Of a stretch of 64,000 nucleotides of DNA, positions 28,963-42,905 are shown piece after piece (positions within the stretch are counted from its first letter, which is position 1; each line of letters begins with the position of its first letter). This DNA comes from Burkholderia guangdongensis (GTDB taxonomy: Bacteria > Pseudomonadota > Gammaproteobacteria > Burkholderiales > Burkholderiaceae): the NCBI RefSeq assembly GCF_013403875.1, contig NZ_JACBNX010000012.1:1-64000 (forward strand). Reading direction: 5' to 3'. The notes beneath the pieces are model-generated. The model ran no database searches, was not told where the DNA came from, and saw nothing but the letters and a program-made list of their open reading frames with translations. The translations under genes were made by a program, and so were the position numbers.

Positions 28963-29633
28963 GCGCGCGGCCGATCGGCGCGGCGTCGCCGCATACGCCG
29001 CAGGCCTGGCGGGCCTGGCTCGGCGGTTTCAACCTGCTGCCGCACCGCGAGCGCGACGCGCGCGCGATGCGCCGCCGGGTGGTGGCGCTGTATGGCGTAG
29101 CGATGCTGCTCGGCGCACTCGGCGCAGGCATGTGGGTGGCCGGGGCGACGTGGACGCGCGCGCGCGTCGATGCCGAGCGCGTGGCGCTCGAAGCACGGAT
29201 GCGGCAGCGGCACGCGCAGCTCGGCGAAGCGCAGCGCACGCTGCGGCTGCTGGAGGCGGCGGACCAGCGCCGGCGGCAGGCTGCGCGGCTTGCGGCGCCT
29301 TACCGATCCACCGCGGAATTGCTGGTGCTGCTCGCGCGCTTTCGCGACGACGGCGTGCGGCTCGACGGGCTGCGCATCACACCGGACGGCGCGGTGCTCG
29401 ATGCACGGGCCGTCGACTATCCGGCGGCGGCGCGGTGGCTCGCGCGCATCGCCCGGGAGCGGCAGGCGTGGGCGTTCGACATCGATGCGCTGAAGCCCGC
29501 GACGACGCCGGCCGCGGCAGCGGAGCCGGCGAGTATCGCGCGGATGCCGCTGCGGTTTTCCGTACAGGTGCGCTGGCCGGTGCCGCCTGACGACGCAGTG
29601 CGCCGCCGGACCGTGACGGAGGGGCGGACATGA
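28959..29633 (+). CDS. PilN/HofN-like inner-membrane assembly protein
   Basis: A 224-residue protein with the PilN-type N-terminus: a short cytoplasmic stretch FNLLPHRERDARAMRRR, the conserved NLLP motif that contacts PilM, then one membrane segment (VVALYGVAMLLGALGAGMWV), a coiled-coil-prone region rich in Arg/Ala/Glu, and a small periplasmic ferredoxin-like domain. Start overlaps the stop of the pilM-like gene (ATGA), and its own stop overlaps the next start. Confidence 0.8.
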   Translation: MSARPIGAASPHTPQAWRAWLGGFNLLPHRERDARAMRRRVVALYGVAMLLGALGAGMWVAGATWTRARVDAERVALEARMRQRHAQLGEAQRTLRLLEAADQRRRQAARLAAPYRSTAELLVLLARFRDDGVRLDGLRITPDGAVLDARAVDYPAAARWLARIARERQAWAFDIDALKPATTPAAAAEPASIARMPLRFSVQVRWPVPPDDAVRRRTVTEGRT

Positions 29634-30535
29634 CGGCGATGACGGCAGACTGGGCGTGGCTGGTTGGCGTGCGATGGCGGGGTGCGCGGTGTGTTGTCGG
29701 GCGGGCGGCGGGATACGCGGTCGCGTTCGGCGCGGTGTTCGCTGGGGGCGCGTCTCTCGCGGATCAGGCCGACTGGAGCGGTCTCGCGCAGAGCCGCGCG
29801 GCGCTCGACGCGGCCGCGGCACGCGCTGCAGCCGCCGATCGCGTGCTGGCGGAAGCGGCGCGGCGCAAGCCGGACGTGAGCGCCGCGGCATCGACGGATG
29901 CCGGGCGCGCGCCCGATTGGGCGACGCTCGCGCTGAAGCTCGCTGAGCTCGCCGCATCGAGCGGGCTGCGACTCGATGTGCTCGAACCGCAACCCGCACA
30001 ACCCGCACAACCCGCGCAGCAGGAGCAGCAGGAGCCGCGGGAGCAGCAGGCGCAGCCGGGCGCTCGTCGCGCGGTGCGGATCGTCGCGCGCGGCGATTTT
30101 CCGGCGCTGCGCCGGACGGTCGGCGGGCTGGCGGCGCTGCCCGCGCTCGCGGTGCCAATGACGACGCGCGTCGAGCGCGGCGCGGCGGCGCTACGGATCG
30201 AGATGACGCTCGACGTATTTCCGGCGTTGCCGGTCGATGGCGCGGCATCGGCCGGCGACCAGATCGACGCGTTCGCGGACGCAGGGGATCCGTTCGGCCG
30301 AGGCGTGGACGACCCGGGCGAGACCGATGCCGCGTCGGCGCGTCTCGCGGGCGTGCTGCGCGACGGTCGGGGCGGCCTTGCACTGTTCGACGACGGCACC
30401 GGCTCGATTACCGCGATTTCGACCGGGGAAGCGCTCGGCCACGCGCGTTTGCTGCGCGTCGCGCCGGATGGCGTGGTGCTCGCGACGCCGGGCGGTCCGC
30501 GCAGAATCGATCTGGATGAGGGGAGCCCGTCATGA
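29630..30535 (+). CDS. PilO-PilP fusion-like assembly protein (HofO/HofP)
   Basis: The 301-residue product joins two parts. Residues 1-190 look PilO-like: membrane segment near AAGYAVAFGAVFAGGASLAD, Ala-rich coiled coil, then a ferredoxin-like domain (VRIVARGDFPALRRTVGGLA). Residues about 210-301 look PilP-like: a linker with DPFGRG, then RLAGVLRDGRGGLALFDDGT and GEALGHARLLRVAPDGVVLA. A Pro/Gln/Ala linker encoded by short repeats lies near residue 120. No separate pilP gene is present between this gene and the secretin, supporting the fusion. Coupled to both neighbours by ATGA overlaps. Confidence 0.72.
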   Translation: MTAMTADWAWLVGVRWRGARCVVGRAAGYAVAFGAVFAGGASLADQADWSGLAQSRAALDAAAARAAAADRVLAEAARRKPDVSAAASTDAGRAPDWATLALKLAELAASSGLRLDVLEPQPAQPAQPAQQEQQEPREQQAQPGARRAVRIVARGDFPALRRTVGGLAALPALAVPMTTRVERGAAALRIEMTLDVFPALPVDGAASAGDQIDAFADAGDPFGRGVDDPGETDAASARLAGVLRDGRGGLALFDDGTGSITAISTGEALGHARLLRVAPDGVVLATPGGPRRIDLDEGSPS

Positions 30536-32193
30536 CGAGATATGCGTGGCTGGCGGCGGCATGCATCGGGTTGCATGCGAACGGGGCGGTCGCGGCGCTG
30601 CCGCCGCTGCCACCTCTCCCGCCGCTATCGCCGGATGGCTCACCGACCCGGCAGTACGCGGATTCGCCCGATGTGCCGCTGCCGTCGCCGTCGCCGGCAG
30701 ACGACGGCGCGCCGTTTGCTGAATCGTCACCACCCGCACCGCCACCCGCGCCGCCGCCCGTCGCTGCCGCACCCTCTTCGTCCGCGCTCGAAGGGCCTCC
30801 GGTGCCGCTGCCGCCGCCGGCGAGGTTGAGCGACGCATCCGCGCACCGGCCCGGTGACGCGGACGACGACCGGCGCATCTCGCTGAACCTCAGCAGCGTG
30901 AGCCTCGCCGCCGCATTCGACGCGTTCGCGCGCTTCACGGGCCTGAACGTCATCGTCAGCGAGCGCGTGAAAGGCACGGTCTCACTGCGCTTGAACGACG
31001 TCCGCTGGCGGCACGCGTTCGACACGCTGCTCGATGCGCACGGCCTCGTGATGGCGCGACGCGACAACGTAATCTGGGTGACGCCGGCCGCCGATCTCGC
31101 CGCACGCGAGCGCGAACGCTTCGACGCGCATGCGCGGGCCGCCGACCTCGAACCGCTCGCGAGCCATACGTTCGCGCTGCACTACCCACGGGCGCAAGAC
31201 GTGCAGCGGCTACTGACAGGTGCCGCAGGGCAACGCGTGCTGTCGAAGCGCGGCGCGGCGGCGGCCGATGCGCGGACGAACCTGCTGTTCGTGACCGATC
31301 TCGCGCCGCGCATCGCGCAGATCGCCGAGCTGATCGACGCGATCGACCGGCCGTCGCGGCAGGTTCGGATCGAGGCGCGCATCGTCGAGGGCGAGCAGGG
31401 TTTCTCGCGGAACCTGGGCGTGCGGCTCGCGATGCGCGTGCGGGATCTCCGGCCGTCCACCGACGGCGACGCCGGGCAAACTGCCGGCAGCCCGGCGGAC
31501 CGGCGCAACACGCTCGATCTGGGTGCGCGGCCGCTCGGCGGCTTCGACGCCGCGACCGCGGGGCTCACGCTGTTCGCCGCGCCGCTGAGCCGCCTGCTCG
31601 ACGTCGAGTTGAGCGCGCTCGAGGCCGACGGGCGGGGCCAGATCGTGTCGCGACCACGCGTCGTGACCGCCGACCGGGCGAAGGCGATCGTCGAGCAGGG
31701 CGCCGAGGTGCCGTATCAGGCGAAGGTCGGCAACGGCGTGAGCGGCGTGCAGTTCCGCCGGGCGACGCTGAAGCTCGAGGTCGAGCCGCAGATCACGCCG
31801 GACGGCCGGGTCGTGCTCGATCTGAACGTCGCGAAGGACAGCATCGGCGAGCAGACGTCGGCCGGCCCGGCGATCCATACGAAGCACGTGCAGACCCGCG
31901 TCGAGGTCGAGGACGGTGGCACGGTCGCGATAGGCGGCATCTACGAGCAACTGGACAGGCATGATGTGACGCGCGTGCCGGTCTTGGGCAAAATACCGGT
32001 TTTGGGCGCGCTTTTCCGGCACCGGGCGCGGCGCGAGCAGCGCAGCGAGCTCGTCGTGTTCATCACGCCGACCGTCGTCGGCGCGGGCGGTGGCGAACGC
32101 GGCGCGGCGGGCGCGGGCACGGGTGACACCAAAGCCGTAACCGGCCCGGATGCCGCCGGCCCAGGCTCGACAAGGCAGCCGCTTTGCCAGTAA
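30532..32193 (+). CDS. Type IV pilus/competence secretin PilQ (HofQ/ComE-like)
   Basis: A 553-residue outer-membrane secretin. It has a signal peptide (about 1-22), a Pro-rich stretch, a secretin N-terminal (STN) domain ([20 protein letters not shown]), an N-domain ([20 protein letters not shown]), and the secretin domain ending with the signature [20 protein letters not shown] and [15 protein letters not shown] domains of long PilQ proteins are absent, which matches the shorter HofQ/ComE group. It ends the hof-like operon, directly before aroK. Confidence 0.9.
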   Translation: MTRYAWLAAACIGLHANGAVAALPPLPPLPPLSPDGSPTRQYADSPDVPLPSPSPADDGAPFAESSPPAPPPAPPPVAAAPSSSALEGPPVPLPPPARLSDASAHRPGDADDDRRISLNLSSVSLAAAFDAFARFTGLNVIVSERVKGTVSLRLNDVRWRHAFDTLLDAHGLVMARRDNVIWVTPAADLAARERERFDAHARAADLEPLASHTFALHYPRAQDVQRLLTGAAGQRVLSKRGAAAADARTNLLFVTDLAPRIAQIAELIDAIDRPSRQVRIEARIVEGEQGFSRNLGVRLAMRVRDLRPSTDGDAGQTAGSPADRRNTLDLGARPLGGFDAATAGLTLFAAPLSRLLDVELSALEADGRGQIVSRPRVVTADRAKAIVEQGAEVPYQAKVGNGVSGVQFRRATLKLEVEPQITPDGRVVLDLNVAKDSIGEQTSAGPAIHTKHVQTRVEVEDGGTVAIGGIYEQLDRHDVTRVPVLGKIPVLGALFRHRARREQRSELVVFITPTVVGAGGGERGAAGAGTGDTKAVTGPDAAGPGSTRQPLCQ

Positions 32194-32233
32194 GCTGCGC
32201 CACACACCAGCAAGATTGAAGCAGAGGAAGCCG

Positions 32234-32788
32234 TTGCAAGCGCGGGACCCACACGCAAACGTATTTTTCGTCGGCCTCATGGGAGCGGGTAAGACCACCG
32301 TGGGCCGGGCGATCTCGCGCCGGCTCGACAGGCCGTTCTTCGATTCCGACCACGAGATCGAGGCGCGCACCGGCGCGCGGATTCCCGTCATCTTCGAGCT
32401 CGAGGGCGAAGCCGGCTTTCGCGATCGCGAGACGCAGGTGATCGCCGAGCTCACGCAGCGCGAGAACATCGTGCTCGCGACGGGCGGCGGCGCGGTGCTG
32501 CGTCCGGAAAATCGCGAATGTCTGAAAGCGCGCGGCATCGTCATTTATCTGCGCGCCAATCCGCACGATCTTTGGTTGCGCACGCGCAAGGACAAGAATC
32601 GTCCGCTGTTGCAGACCAGCGATCCGAAGGCGCGTCTCGAAGCGCTCTACGAGGTGCGCGACCCTCTTTACCGCGAATGCGCGGACTTCATCATCGAGAC
32701 TGGCCGTCCGTCCGTGAACGGGCTCGTCAACACGGTGCTGATGCAACTCGAACTGGCGGGCATCGCCACCAAGCCGCTACAAGCATGA
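32234..32788 (+). CDS. aroK: Shikimate kinase
   Basis: Phosphorylates shikimate with ATP in aromatic amino acid synthesis. The 184-residue product starts at TTG 32234 ([20 protein letters not shown] after Met), with agagga upstream; the ATG at 32150 would lie inside pilQ and adds unlike sequence. Walker [12 protein letters not shown], the shikimate-binding DSDHEIE and GGGAVL motifs and the lid Arg (KDKNRPLL) are all present. Its stop overlaps the aroB start (ATGA). Confidence 0.95.
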   Translation: MQARDPHANVFFVGLMGAGKTTVGRAISRRLDRPFFDSDHEIEARTGARIPVIFELEGEAGFRDRETQVIAELTQRENIVLATGGGAVLRPENRECLKARGIVIYLRANPHDLWLRTRKDKNRPLLQTSDPKARLEALYEVRDPLYRECADFIIETGRPSVNGLVNTVLMQLELAGIATKPLQA

Positions 32789-33864
32789 TTACTGTCAACG
32801 TCGATCTGGGCGACCGCGCCTACCCGATTCACATTGGCGCCGGCCTGATCGGCCGCACCGAACTGTTCGCTCCCCACATCAAGGGCTCGTCCGTCACGAT
32901 CGTCACGAACACGACGGTCGATCCGCTTTACGGCGACGCGCTGCGCGCCGCGCTCGCGCCGCTCGGCAAGCAGGTGTCGACGGTCGTGCTGCCCGACGGC
33001 GAAGCGTACAAGAACTGGGAAACGCTGAACCTGATCTTCGACGGCTTGCTGACCGGGCGCGCGGACCGCAAGACGACGCTCGTCGCGCTCGGCGGCGGCG
33101 TGATCGGCGACATGACGGGCTTCGCGGCCGCGTGTTACATGCGCGGCGTGCCGTTCATCCAGGTGCCGACGACGCTGCTGTCGCAGGTCGATTCGTCGGT
33201 CGGCGGCAAGACCGGGATCAATCATCCGCTCGGCAAGAACATGATCGGCGCGTTCTATCAGCCGCAGGCCGTGATCGCGGATATCGGCGCGCTGAACACG
33301 CTGCCCGAGCGCGAGCTCGCGGCCGGCATCGCCGAGGTGATCAAGACGGGCGCGATCGCCGACGCCGGATTCTTCGACTGGATCGAGGCGAACGTCGGCG
33401 CGCTGAACCGCCGCGAGCCGGACGCGCTCGTGCATGCGGTGAAGCGTTCGTGCGAGATCAAGGCGAGCGTCGTCGCGGCCGACGAGCGCGAGGGCGGCTT
33501 GCGCGCGATCCTGAACTTCGGGCATACGTTCGGCCACGCGATCGAGGCCGGGCTCGGCTATGGCGAATGGCTGCACGGCGAGGCGGTCGGCTGCGGGATG
33601 GTGATGGCGGGCGATCTGTCGGTGCGGCTCGGCCTCTTCGACGACGCGTCGCGGCAGCGCCTGAACGCGGTGATCGCGGCCGCGCATCTGCCGACGCGCG
33701 GGCCCGCGCTCGGCGACGCGCGCTATATGGACCTGATGCGCGTCGACAAGAAGGCCGAGGCCGGCGCGATCAAGTTCATCCTGCTCAAGCGCTTCGGCGA
33801 GACGCTGATCACGCCCGCGCCGGACGAAGCGGTGTTCGCGACGCTGGCGGCGACGGTCGGCTGA
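32785..33864 (+). CDS. aroB: 3-dehydroquinate synthase
   Basis: Converts DAHP to 3-dehydroquinate using NAD+ and a divalent metal. The 359-residue product has the NAD-binding segment [20 protein letters not shown], the substrate-binding [12 protein letters not shown], and metal-binding Glu and His residues ([28 protein letters not shown]). It is coupled to aroK by a four-base overlap; the aroK-aroB pair downstream of a hof-like operon matches E. coli gene order. Confidence 0.97.
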   Translation: MITVNVDLGDRAYPIHIGAGLIGRTELFAPHIKGSSVTIVTNTTVDPLYGDALRAALAPLGKQVSTVVLPDGEAYKNWETLNLIFDGLLTGRADRKTTLVALGGGVIGDMTGFAAACYMRGVPFIQVPTTLLSQVDSSVGGKTGINHPLGKNMIGAFYQPQAVIADIGALNTLPERELAAGIAEVIKTGAIADAGFFDWIEANVGALNRREPDALVHAVKRSCEIKASVVAADEREGGLRAILNFGHTFGHAIEAGLGYGEWLHGEAVGCGMVMAGDLSVRLGLFDDASRQRLNAVIAAAHLPTRGPALGDARYMDLMRVDKKAEAGAIKFILLKRFGETLITPAPDEAVFATLAATVG

Positions 33865-33964
33865 CGCATTGCGGCGCCGCCACGCGCCGGTGCGTCGGGG
33901 AACCGCGGCGCACGGTGGCAGTCGGATAGCCCGACACCCTTGAACCCTTGACGTGGAGGAGATG

Positions 33965-35197
33965 GTGAGCGAGACATCCAGCCAGTCGGCACGCGAGCCC
34001 CGGCGCGAATCCGTTCGTGAACCCGTGTCCGATGCCGCGCCGGTGGCCGCGCCGCCGACGCTCGCGGCGCTGGAAGCGCATCTCCTCGCCCCGTATGCGG
34101 CGCATGCGTCGCACTCGCGCGGCCGCCGCCATCCGGAACCGCCGCCCGCAGCACGCACCGAGTTCCAGCGCGATCGCGACCGCATCGTTCACTCCACCGC
34201 CTTCCGCCGCCTCGAATACAAGACGCAGGTGTTCGTGAACCACGAAGGCGACCTGTTTCGCACGCGCCTCACGCACAGCCTCGAAGTCGCGCAGATCGCG
34301 CGCTCGGTCGCACGCAACCTGCGGCTGAACGAGGATCTCGTCGAAGCGATCTCGCTCGCGCACGATCTCGGCCACACGCCGTTCGGCCATGCGGGCCAGG
34401 ATGCGCTGAACGCGTGCATGCGCGAGCACGGCGGCTTCGAGCACAACCTGCAGAGCCTCGCGGTCGTCGACGAGCTCGAAGAGCATTACGGCGCGTTCAA
34501 CGGCCTCAACCTCTGCTTCGAAACGCGCGAAGGGATTCTGAAGCACTGCTCGCGCGAGAACGCGCGCAAGCTCGGCGAACTCGGCGAGCGCTTCCTGCAC
34601 GGGCGTCAGCCGTCGCTCGAGGCGCAGCTCGCGAACATCGCCGACGAGATCGCGTACAACAACCACGACGTCGACGACGGCCTGCGATCCGGCCTCATCA
34701 CGATCGGTCAGCTCGCCGACGTCGAGCTCTGGCAGCGGCATTACGAAGCCGCGCTCGCCGAGTTTCCGCGTCTCGAGGGCCGCCGCATCGTGCACGAGAC
34801 CGTGCGCCGGATCATCAACACGCTGATCGTCGATCTGATCGAGCAGACGACGCGCAACCTCGCGCGCGTCGCGCCCGCGTCGCTCGACGACGTGCGGGCG
34901 GCGCCGCCGCTCGTCGCGCACAGCGAAGCCGTCGCCGCGCAGGCGGCGGCACTCAAGCGTTTCCTGTTCGGGAACCTGTATCGCCATTACAAGGTGATGC
35001 GGATGGCGAACAAGGCGCAGCGCGTCGTGACGGGCCTGTTCGACGCGTTCACCGGCGACGCGCGCCTGTTGCCGCCCGCGTACCAGACCGACGACGCGGC
35101 GCTGCAGCCGCGTCTCGTCGCACACTACATCGCCGGCATGACCGATCGCTTCGCACTGAAGGAGTATCAGCGCCTGTTCGTCATCGACGACAACTGA
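33965..35197 (+). CDS. dgt: Deoxyguanosinetriphosphate triphosphohydrolase-like protein
   Basis: An HD-domain dNTP triphosphohydrolase, about 410 residues. Metal ligands are visible in [20 protein letters not shown] and [18 protein letters not shown]. The N-terminal 35 residues are Ser/Arg/Pro-rich and poorly conserved in appearance. ATG 33962 and GTG 33953 and 33965 are all in frame; the GTG at 33965 has the best distance from ggagga. It follows aroB by about 100 bases. Substrate specificity cannot be told from the sequence. Confidence 0.9.
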   Translation: MSETSSQSAREPRRESVREPVSDAAPVAAPPTLAALEAHLLAPYAAHASHSRGRRHPEPPPAARTEFQRDRDRIVHSTAFRRLEYKTQVFVNHEGDLFRTRLTHSLEVAQIARSVARNLRLNEDLVEAISLAHDLGHTPFGHAGQDALNACMREHGGFEHNLQSLAVVDELEEHYGAFNGLNLCFETREGILKHCSRENARKLGELGERFLHGRQPSLEAQLANIADEIAYNNHDVDDGLRSGLITIGQLADVELWQRHYEAALAEFPRLEGRRIVHETVRRIINTLIVDLIEQTTRNLARVAPASLDDVRAAPPLVAHSEAVAAQAAALKRFLFGNLYRHYKVMRMANKAQRVVTGLFDAFTGDARLLPPAYQTDDAALQPRLVAHYIAGMTDRFALKEYQRLFVIDDN

Positions 35198-35276
35198 GTG
35201 TCATGAGCGGTCATTTCCTCGATCCCGAGACCGGCCGGCGCGCCGGCTGAACCGCCTTCACGAGCGAGGTGCACGC

Positions 35277-36029
35277 ATGAATGCCTGGCCCTATCCGCGC
35301 GTGGTCGCGCATCGCGGCGGCGGCACGCTCGCGCCGGAGAACACGCTCGCGGGCCTCGACGAAGGCGCGCGGCGCGGTCATGCGATGGTCGAGTTCGACG
35401 CGAAGCTGTCGGCGGACGACGTGACGTTCCTGCTGCACGACGACACGGTCGACCGGACGTCGAACGGCCATGGGGCGGCCGCGCAAATGAACTACGCGAC
35501 GATCGCGGCGCTCGACGCGGGCGCGTGGCGCGACGCGCGCTTCGCGGGCGAGCGGATGCCGACGCTCGCCGCGGCCGCCGCGCGCTGCCTCGCGCTCGGG
35601 CTCGCGGCGAACGTCGAGATCAAGCCGTGCCCGGGCCGCGAGCGCGAGACCGGGCGGCGCGTCGCGCTCGACGCGGCTGCGTACTGGCGCGGCGCGGCGG
35701 TGCCGCCGCTGCTGTCGTCGTTCTCGTTCGACGCGCTGCGGGCGGCGCGTGACGCCGCGCCGGACCTGCCGCGCGGGATGCTCTACGACGCGGTGCCGGC
35801 CGACTGGCCGGAACAGACGCGCGCGCTCGGCTGCGTGTCGCTGCACGCGAACCAAGCGCGGCTCGACGAGGCACTGGTGCGCCGCATCAAGGCGGCGGGA
35901 TTGCGGATCCTCGTCTATACGGTGAACGACCCCGAGCGCGCGAGGACGCTCGTTGGCTGGGGCGTCGACGCGGTCTGCACGGACCGGATCGACACGATCG
36001 GTCCGCACGCGCTCGACGCAATCGTCTGA
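35277..36029 (+). CDS. ugpQ: Glycerophosphodiester phosphodiesterase
   Basis: Hydrolyses glycerophosphodiesters to glycerol-3-phosphate and an alcohol. The 250-residue protein has the GDPD catalytic pattern: VVAHRGGGTLAPENTLAG, VEFDAKLSADDVTFLLHDDT, and later ANVEIKPCPG and GLRILVYTVNDPERARTLVG. No signal peptide, so probably cytoplasmic (UgpQ type). It follows dgt by 79 bases. Confidence 0.93.
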   Translation: MNAWPYPRVVAHRGGGTLAPENTLAGLDEGARRGHAMVEFDAKLSADDVTFLLHDDTVDRTSNGHGAAAQMNYATIAALDAGAWRDARFAGERMPTLAAAAARCLALGLAANVEIKPCPGRERETGRRVALDAAAYWRGAAVPPLLSSFSFDALRAARDAAPDLPRGMLYDAVPADWPEQTRALGCVSLHANQARLDEALVRRIKAAGLRILVYTVNDPERARTLVGWGVDAVCTDRIDTIGPHALDAIV

Positions 36030-36125
36030 GCGTCGGCGGCTTTCCCGCGAGGGCCTGAACGCGCAACAAACGACATCCCTGGTCGCCCCGCCCGGGACGT
36101 TTCATATCACGAACCCGTTACTTGA

Positions 36126-36156
36126 GGAAAAATCCGCTACAAATTGCAGCGGGATT
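36126..36156 (-). terminator. Probable terminator of ompW
   Basis: On the minus strand, arms aatcccgct and agcggatt, with one bulged base, are followed by tttttcc about 30 bases beyond the ompW stop. Confidence 0.55.
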
Positions 36157-36183
36157 AACCATTCCCCAAATATTCGACTACGC

Positions 36184-36915
36184 TTAGAAACGGTAGCCGA
36201 CGTTCAGGTAAGTCACGATCGGATTCAGGTTGATCTTGGCCTTCGACACCTGGGTGAGGGTGCCGACGGGTGTCGCGCGGGCCGTCGTCAGCGTCGCGGT
36301 GGCGCTGACGGGGATGTACGAGATCGACAGGCCGCCGAACCAGTGGTCGGTGAAGTTGTAGGTGAAGCCGCCGTTGAAAACGGGCGCCCACTGGTTGCTG
36401 GCCGTCGCGCTGGTCGGACCCTGGAGGACGTTTTGTTCGAATGCCGAATTCGTGATCTTCGTGCCGGTAAACCAGATATAGGTGGCGCCGATCCCGAGAT
36501 AGGGCCGGAACTTCGCGTTTGCGTCGTTGAAGTAGTACTTGACGAGCAGCGCGGGGCTCCACTGGTAGGCCTGGCCGATCTTGCCGAACGGTTCGAACTG
36601 GCCCTTGCCGGTCAGGTCGAACTTTGGCGGAATGCCGAAGACCAACTCGGTAGCGATGTGGTCGGTGACGAAATAGCCGGCCGTGAGGCCAAAGGTGTCG
36701 GCATCGCTGATGCCCGCGCCGGTGTTCGGAATCGATTGGTTCACCGGGCTTCCGCCGACGCTTTCGACGGTCAGCGGGTCGCTGCTGTCCTGCGGCGCCA
36801 GGTGGAACCAGCCGGTGCTCAAGTAAAGGCTGCCCGCGGATTGCGCGTGTGCCGAGCCCGCCGCGAACGCGAATGCGAGTGCGGCGGCCCCCGTAATGGC
36901 CAGTTTTTGTTTCAT
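36184..36915 (-). CDS. ompW: OmpW-family outer membrane protein
   Basis: A 243-residue small beta-barrel porin-like protein. It has a signal peptide (1-24, MKQKLAITGAAALAFAFAAG, cleavage after AHA), the family start SAGSLYLSTGWFHLAP, and a C-terminal aromatic residue (NVGYRF) needed for BAM-dependent insertion. OmpW barrels form narrow hydrophobic channels; substrates are uncertain. ggaggag precedes the start. Confidence 0.92.
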   Translation of the reverse strand: MKQKLAITGAAALAFAFAAGSAHAQSAGSLYLSTGWFHLAPQDSSDPLTVESVGGSPVNQSIPNTGAGISDADTFGLTAGYFVTDHIATELVFGIPPKFDLTGKGQFEPFGKIGQAYQWSPALLVKYYFNDANAKFRPYLGIGATYIWFTGTKITNSAFEQNVLQGPTSATASNQWAPVFNGGFTYNFTDHWFGGLSISYIPVSATATLTTARATPVGTLTQVSKAKINLNPIVTYLNVGYRF

Positions 36916-36944
36916 TCCTTTGTCTCCTCCAGAAAAGGCTGCTC

Positions 36945-36974
36945 ATTATGACGACTGCGTTTAAAACCGAACAA
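36945..36974 (-). promoter_or_regulatory. Possible promoter of ompW
   Basis: On the minus strand TTGTTC (complement of 36969-36974) and CATAAT (complement of 36945-36950) are 18 bases apart, about 30 bases from the ompW start codon. Confidence 0.4.
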
Positions 36975-37100
36975 GGCCGCAGGCTAGAGTTTTCTCCCTA
37001 GGCGCCGCATGGTCGATATCCGCCACGCCGCGCGGGTTTTGCGCGACGGCGGGCAACCGGACCTTCGGGTTTTCCCCACGCGATCAAACGGACATTCAGC

Positions 37101-37820
37101 ATGGCACGGCTAGCACGACTTTACGTACCCGATCAGCCGCAGCACGTGATTCTGCGCGGCCTGGATCAGCAACCCGCGTTCGTCGACGACCAGGACTACG
37201 AGCTTTTCATCGATTGTCTGAAGGCCGCGGCGCGTGACCATCACCTCGCGGTGCACGCGTACGTGCTGCTGCCGCGCCAGGTGCAACTGCTCGTGACGCC
37301 GAGCGACGAAGCGAGCCTGCCGAAGGCGATGCAGGCGGTCGGCCGGCGCTACGTCGCCCATTTCAACCGGCGTTATTCGAGACGCGGCACGCTGTGGGAA
37401 GGCCGCTATCGCGCAACCGTCATCGAGGGCGAGCGGTATTTCCTGCTCGCGAGCCGCGTCGTCGAGCTGAGCCCGGTGCGCGCGCAGCTCGTCGCAGCCG
37501 CGGACGCGTATCGCTGGTCCAGCTACCGGCACCACATCGGCCTGACCGTCGACAGCCTGATCACCGATCACCCGCTGTACTGGGCGCTCGGCAACACGCC
37601 GTTCGAGCGTCAGCGCGCGTACAAGGAGCTCTGCGAGCAGCCGCTCGACGAACGGCAGGCCGACCAGCTCCAGCAGGCGACGCTGAAAGGCTGGGTGCTC
37701 GGCGGCGACACCTATCGCGAATGGGCGGCGCGCACCGCGAACCGGCGCGTGTCGCCGCTGCCGCGCGGCCGGCCCCGCAAGGTGCGCGAGAGCAATCCCA
37801 ATCCGCCCGTGCAGCAGTAG
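37101..37820 (+). CDS. REP-associated tyrosine transposase (RAYT/Y1) homologue with lost catalytic residues
   Basis: A 239-residue protein of the Y1/HUH transposase family, clear from RLYVPDQPQHVILRG, FNRRYSRRGTLWEGRYRATV and the WSSYRHH segment. The metal-binding HUH motif, normally PNHVHLL, reads PRQVQLL (Q60-V61-Q62), and the catalytic Tyr of the usual RYIELNPVRA motif is Val120 in RVVELSPVRA. Both replacements should abolish nicking and strand transfer. The frame is intact and codon use matches its neighbours, suggesting a domesticated nucleic-acid-binding protein, not decay. No inverted repeats of an insertion sequence flank it. It lies upstream of gltB, with its own terminator. Confidence 0.88.
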   Translation: MARLARLYVPDQPQHVILRGLDQQPAFVDDQDYELFIDCLKAAARDHHLAVHAYVLLPRQVQLLVTPSDEASLPKAMQAVGRRYVAHFNRRYSRRGTLWEGRYRATVIEGERYFLLASRVVELSPVRAQLVAAADAYRWSSYRHHIGLTVDSLITDHPLYWALGNTPFERQRAYKELCEQPLDERQADQLQQATLKGWVLGGDTYREWAARTANRRVSPLPRGRPRKVRESNPNPPVQQ

Positions 37821-37843
37821 CGCGCGGCGGGTCGGTGGATCGA

Positions 37844-37872
37844 GAAACGGCGCCACGGCGCCGTTTCTTTTT
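37844..37872 (+). terminator. Terminator after the RAYT-like gene
   Basis: Arms gaaacggcgcc (37844-37854) and ggcgccgtttc (37857-37867) run into ctttttgc. Confidence 0.85.
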
Positions 37873-37952
37873 GCACCACGTTGATGCAGCCCTAATAAAA
37901 TTGCACCGGATCAACGCATCTGTTTAATTGGGGTCTTACCATCAGGTTTTTA

Positions 37953-37982
37953 TTGCTATTCCTTTGATTCGTCGCGTATATT
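37953..37982 (+). promoter_or_regulatory. Possible gltBD promoter
   Basis: TTGCTA (37953-37958) and TATATT (37977-37982) with an 18-base spacer, in an AT-rich patch 130 bases before gltB. The leader of about 120 bases holds no recognised motif. Confidence 0.4.
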
Positions 37983-38113
37983 CCGAATTCCGGTGGTTTC
38001 GGGCGAAATTCGTCCACCCACTGTCGGCCGCGCCGCCTCCTGCACGGAGCGGGACCGGCGGCAACAAGAATCTGGTTCAACGGCCCCAGAGGCCCCTTTA
38101 AGACGGTGTCCCC

Positions 38114-42814
<4,701 letters not shown>

Positions 42815-42905
42815 CGCGACGACGAGACATGACGTGAACGCCGCGCGCCGGTGACGAACCGGCGCGCGGCTCCCCACCCGAATACTAGATTCAGACGAGA
42901 ACCTT

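Noticed and set aside
24572..29239. A 1555-codon minus-strand frame running across mrcA, cyaY and the pilM-like gene
   Set aside because: Only its last 87 codons (LptM-like lipoprotein) look real; the remainder is Arg/Pro-rich frame shadow over well-supported genes.
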